From: an uncultured Lachnospiraceae bacterium | GTDB taxonomy: Bacteria > Bacillota_A > Clostridia > Lachnospirales > Lachnospiraceae | Reading direction: 5' to 3' | Assembly (NCBI GenBank): GCA_946529195.1 | Contig: CAMMZE010000046.1 | Location: forward strand, 1-7,376 | Length of the DNA: 7,376 bases | In this document: in pieces, positions 5,555 through 7,376 of the stretch | How positions within the stretch are numbered: the first letter of the stretch is position 1 | How the letters are laid out: every line of letters starts with the position of its first letter | Program-made: the position numbers and the translations under genes | Notes under the pieces: generated by a model | The model's input: the letters and a program-made list of their open reading frames with translations, nothing else | Database searches by the model: none | Told to the model about the DNA's origin: nothing

Positions 5555-5581
5555 GCATTTTGTACAATGCTATGATATACT
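5553..5581 (+). promoter_or_regulatory. Extended -10 sigma-A promoter of the SPFH gene
   Basis: A -35 TTGCAT (5553-5558), a 17-bp spacer and a -10 TATACT (5576-5581) preceded by TGA, giving an extended -10. Predicted transcription starts near 5588, leaving a leader of about 54 bases to the ATG at 5642. The match is strong and indicates that the SPFH gene is transcribed independently of the pilus operon. Confidence 0.8.
5555..5570. promoter_or_regulatory. Operator-like dyad GCATT-TTGTAC-AATGC
   Basis: GCATT (5555-5559) and AATGC (5566-5570) are inverted repeats around TTGTAC, and the nested TTGTACAA (5560-5567) is itself a perfect palindrome with the core TGTACA. The dyad overlaps the -35 box and fills most of the spacer, the classic position for a repressor site. 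The TTGTACAA 8-mer is shared with 1841-1848. A link to the YefM-like antitoxin is a hypothesis. Confidence 0.45.
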
Positions 5582-5641
5582 AAACGCAAGTTTTGTTCAG
5601 AATCGTGAAGATGTTAATTATGAACCAGAGGGGAGAACATT

Positions 5642-7376
5642 ATGCCTGAAGCAGTAAACAATGAATGTTTGGTAAAGTGTTATGAATGCGGCAGTGTGAT
5701 TACGGCAACATGGAAAAAAGGCAGGTTCAAAAAGGGGTGGACGTTGCCGGATGGCGGATTCTTTAATGATGGCAGCTGTCCCCAGTGTCACAAGAAGATG
5801 AAATTGAAGGGGAGAGCAACCGTATTATGCGCGCACTGCGGGACTCTGGTAGAGAAGACAGGGGATAATCTTTGTCTCAAATGCGGTAAAAAGCTGGAAC
5901 AAATCCCCAGTATCGGAAGTGTCGAATGCCCGGAGTGCGGTATGACTACGATGATTCCGAAAAGCCTGCTTGACGCTGCAGGTCATGTTAGTAAAAGCAT
6001 AACTTGTCCGGCATGCGGCGATCATGTTTTCCAGGTCGATGAGATCGAAAAACTGATCAATAAAGGACAGGTTTCTGATGGCCCGGCACAGTATATCAAA
6101 CTCCCGGATGTTGCTTTTATGCAGGAAAAGAAGATGGCAATCTGGCAGCATCCGCAGAATGAGTTCTCCTACCAGAGCAGGATGCAGGTCAACGAGGGAA
6201 CATGGGGCGTTTTTCTTCAGAACGGTGAATGCAAAAATCCGTGCGGTCCCGGGGACCATCTCCTGCAGAATACCGACCTGTCTGCATCAGAGAAGCTGGA
6301 CGCCGCTTTCCATGGAGAGGATAAGGTCTTCAAGATGGACGTATTCTGCGTCCTCAAAGACCTGCCTGAGATGAAGTGGGGCTGTCTGACAAATGAATTC
6401 TGGAACGAAGAGAGGGACAGCAGATATCAGGCTACAGCCAACGGAACACTTTCCCTTTATGTTTCAGATGTAAAGGCTTATATCAGATATCTGGCATTCC
6501 GCCCTGTAGAAATGGATGAACTGATCCGGTTTGATTCGAATCCCGAAAGCGACAATAACGGAATCTTAAGAAAACTGGTACTGGGAATCATCGGAGGAGC
6601 TGTATACAGCCGTCTGAACGGAAGAAAAGGGATTTATCTGGAAACCGTTGTCCCGGACGAGATCAGGGATGATCTGATTTCTGAGTTGAATTACCGTCTG
6701 CAGGAATATGGTCTCAAGGTAAAAACTCTCTGGATGAACGCATTAAATGTGAAGCTGTCCGGAACTTCCACAGCCAAGACTAAGTTTACAGACTATGTCC
6801 AGAGCGAAAATCAGTGGCAGGTAACAGGCGTACGCTTTACCGTTCCCAACAATGCATCCATGTATGCGGATGTAGATTTCAGCGGTGTTTTTCGCTTGAG
6901 AGTGACAGACCAGAAAACATTGATGGGGACCAACGAAGCAAAAGAGCTGATGGAGAATGATAAGATCAGCGAGTTTGCGGTAAAAGACCGTTATATTAAA
7001 AAGGTTCAGGAACTGCTGCGCAATCATCTCTCTTTTGAGGGCCAGGGGCAGATCACTCAGGGGGGCATCAAAAATATTCTTGATCCGAATCAATATGCAT
7101 ACGCGCTCAGAGACCGTGTCAGAGATCAGCTTGAGAAGGAACTTAGCTATGAAGGATTATCAGTAGGCTATTTCCTGATGAATATTCCGTCTGAGATCAA
7201 GGCTTCAGATAGCCTGACAAAAGCACTGGATCAGCCTGCAAGACGTCAGGCAATCTACCGCGGCGCAGAGTCGGTTCTTTCCTTGCAGACAGAACCCATC
7301 AGGATTCATGTAAAAGGAGACCCCAGTATCAATGTGGATCTGGTCTATACCGGTGACTGCCAGCTTCGTATCATAG
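5642..7376 (+). CDS. Zinc-ribbon SPFH/band-7 domain protein (3' end outside window)
   Basis: A 578-codon reading frame, open to the window end. The ATG is preceded by AGGGGAG (5629-5635) with 6 bases of spacing, and an in-frame stop at 5621-5623 excludes an earlier start. The N-terminus carries six CxxC pairs (13/16, 46/49, 63/66, 78/81, 96/99, 122/125), consistent with three zinc ribbons. Band-7/SPFH-like sequence follows (from about 155), with VFLQNGECKNPCGPGDHLL (190-208) as the characteristic start and a short hydrophobic stretch LVLGIIGGAVY (312-322). Later segments around 409-428 and 563-578 look like further copies of an SPFH-type strand. It resembles the YdjI/'virion core protein'-type SPFH family; in Bacillus, YdjI belongs to an envelope-stress locus with the PspA paralogue YdjF. 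No signal peptide is seen, so a cytoplasmic-face membrane scaffold is likely. The exact role is unknown. Confidence 0.82.
   Translation, partial: MPEAVNNECLVKCYECGSVITATWKKGRFKKGWTLPDGGFFNDGSCPQCHKKMKLKGRATVLCAHCGTLVEKTGDNLCLKCGKKLEQIPSIGSVECPECGMTTMIPKSLLDAAGHVSKSITCPACGDHVFQVDEIEKLINKGQVSDGPAQYIKLPDVAFMQEKKMAIWQHPQNEFSYQSRMQVNEGTWGVFLQNGECKNPCGPGDHLLQNTDLSASEKLDAAFHGEDKVFKMDVFCVLKDLPEMKWGCLTNEFWNEERDSRYQATANGTLSLYVSDVKAYIRYLAFRPVEMDELIRFDSNPESDNNGILRKLVLGIIGGAVYSRLNGRKGIYLETVVPDEIRDDLISELNYRLQEYGLKVKTLWMNALNVKLSGTSTAKTKFTDYVQSENQWQVTGVRFTVPNNASMYADVDFSGVFRLRVTDQKTLMGTNEAKELMENDKISEFAVKDRYIKKVQELLRNHLSFEGQGQITQGGIKNILDPNQYAYALRDRVRDQLEKELSYEGLSVGYFLMNIPSEIKASDSLTKALDQPARRQAIYRGAESVLSLQTEPIRIHVKGDPSINVDLVYTGDCQLRII

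Noticed and set aside
6743..7093. A 116-codon minus-strand open frame inside the SPFH gene, and similar frames at 5825-6259
   Set aside because: The + strand frame is continuous for 578 codons with six CxxC pairs and SPFH motifs; the antisense frames show no motif or ribosome binding site.
1..7376. CRISPR arrays, tRNA or rRNA genes, insertion sequences, prophage genes
   Set aside because: No regularly spaced repeats, no cloverleaf-like segments and no transposase or phage reading frames were found on either strand.

Overview
The window looks like a chromosomal segment from an anaerobic gut-type Firmicute, most likely Clostridia/Lachnospiraceae. The evidence is a type 3 (archaeal/eukaryotic-like) prolyl-tRNA synthetase, an LPXTG-anchored isopeptide pilin with class C sortases, strong AGGAGG-type ribosome binding sites, sigma-A promoters and roughly half GC. 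The lineage is inferred from protein style, not from any search.

Layout, left to right, with all genes on the + strand. (1) The nearly complete 3' part of proS (1-1416). (2) A short regulatory zone with a good sigma-A promoter and a perfect 11-bp hairpin, leading a small Phd/YefM-type antitoxin gene (1565-1831) with no toxin gene beside it. (3) A 153-bp gap (1832-1984) with a TTGTACAA palindrome, a copy of a 14-bp repeat, small hairpins and a strong intrinsic terminator. (4) A compact pilus operon: one LPRTG backbone pilin (1985-3712) and two class C sortases (3740-4594 and 4591-5511, overlapping by ATGA). (5) A weak terminator-like hairpin and a strong extended -10 promoter carrying a second TTGTACAA palindrome. 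(6) The first 578 codons of a protein with three zinc ribbons followed by SPFH/band-7-like sequence (5642 to beyond the window end).

How the parts may work together. The pilin and two sortases form a minimal surface-fibre machine: the pilin is exported, polymerised through its YPKN lysine and LPRTG signal, and made rigid by internal isopeptide bonds. The SPFH protein resembles the YdjI-type proteins of envelope-stress loci and probably acts at the membrane.

The most interesting thread is regulatory. The antitoxin resembles YefM, whose E. coli relative binds TGTACA-centred palindromes. Its own promoter here has two GTACA motifs 12 bp apart between the -35 and -10 boxes. The only two exact TGTACA sites I find by eye in the window are both intergenic and both extend to TTGTACAA: one between the antitoxin and the pilus operon, the other inside the SPFH promoter. 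A solitary antitoxin acting as a local transcription regulator of surface and envelope genes is a testable hypothesis, not a demonstrated fact.
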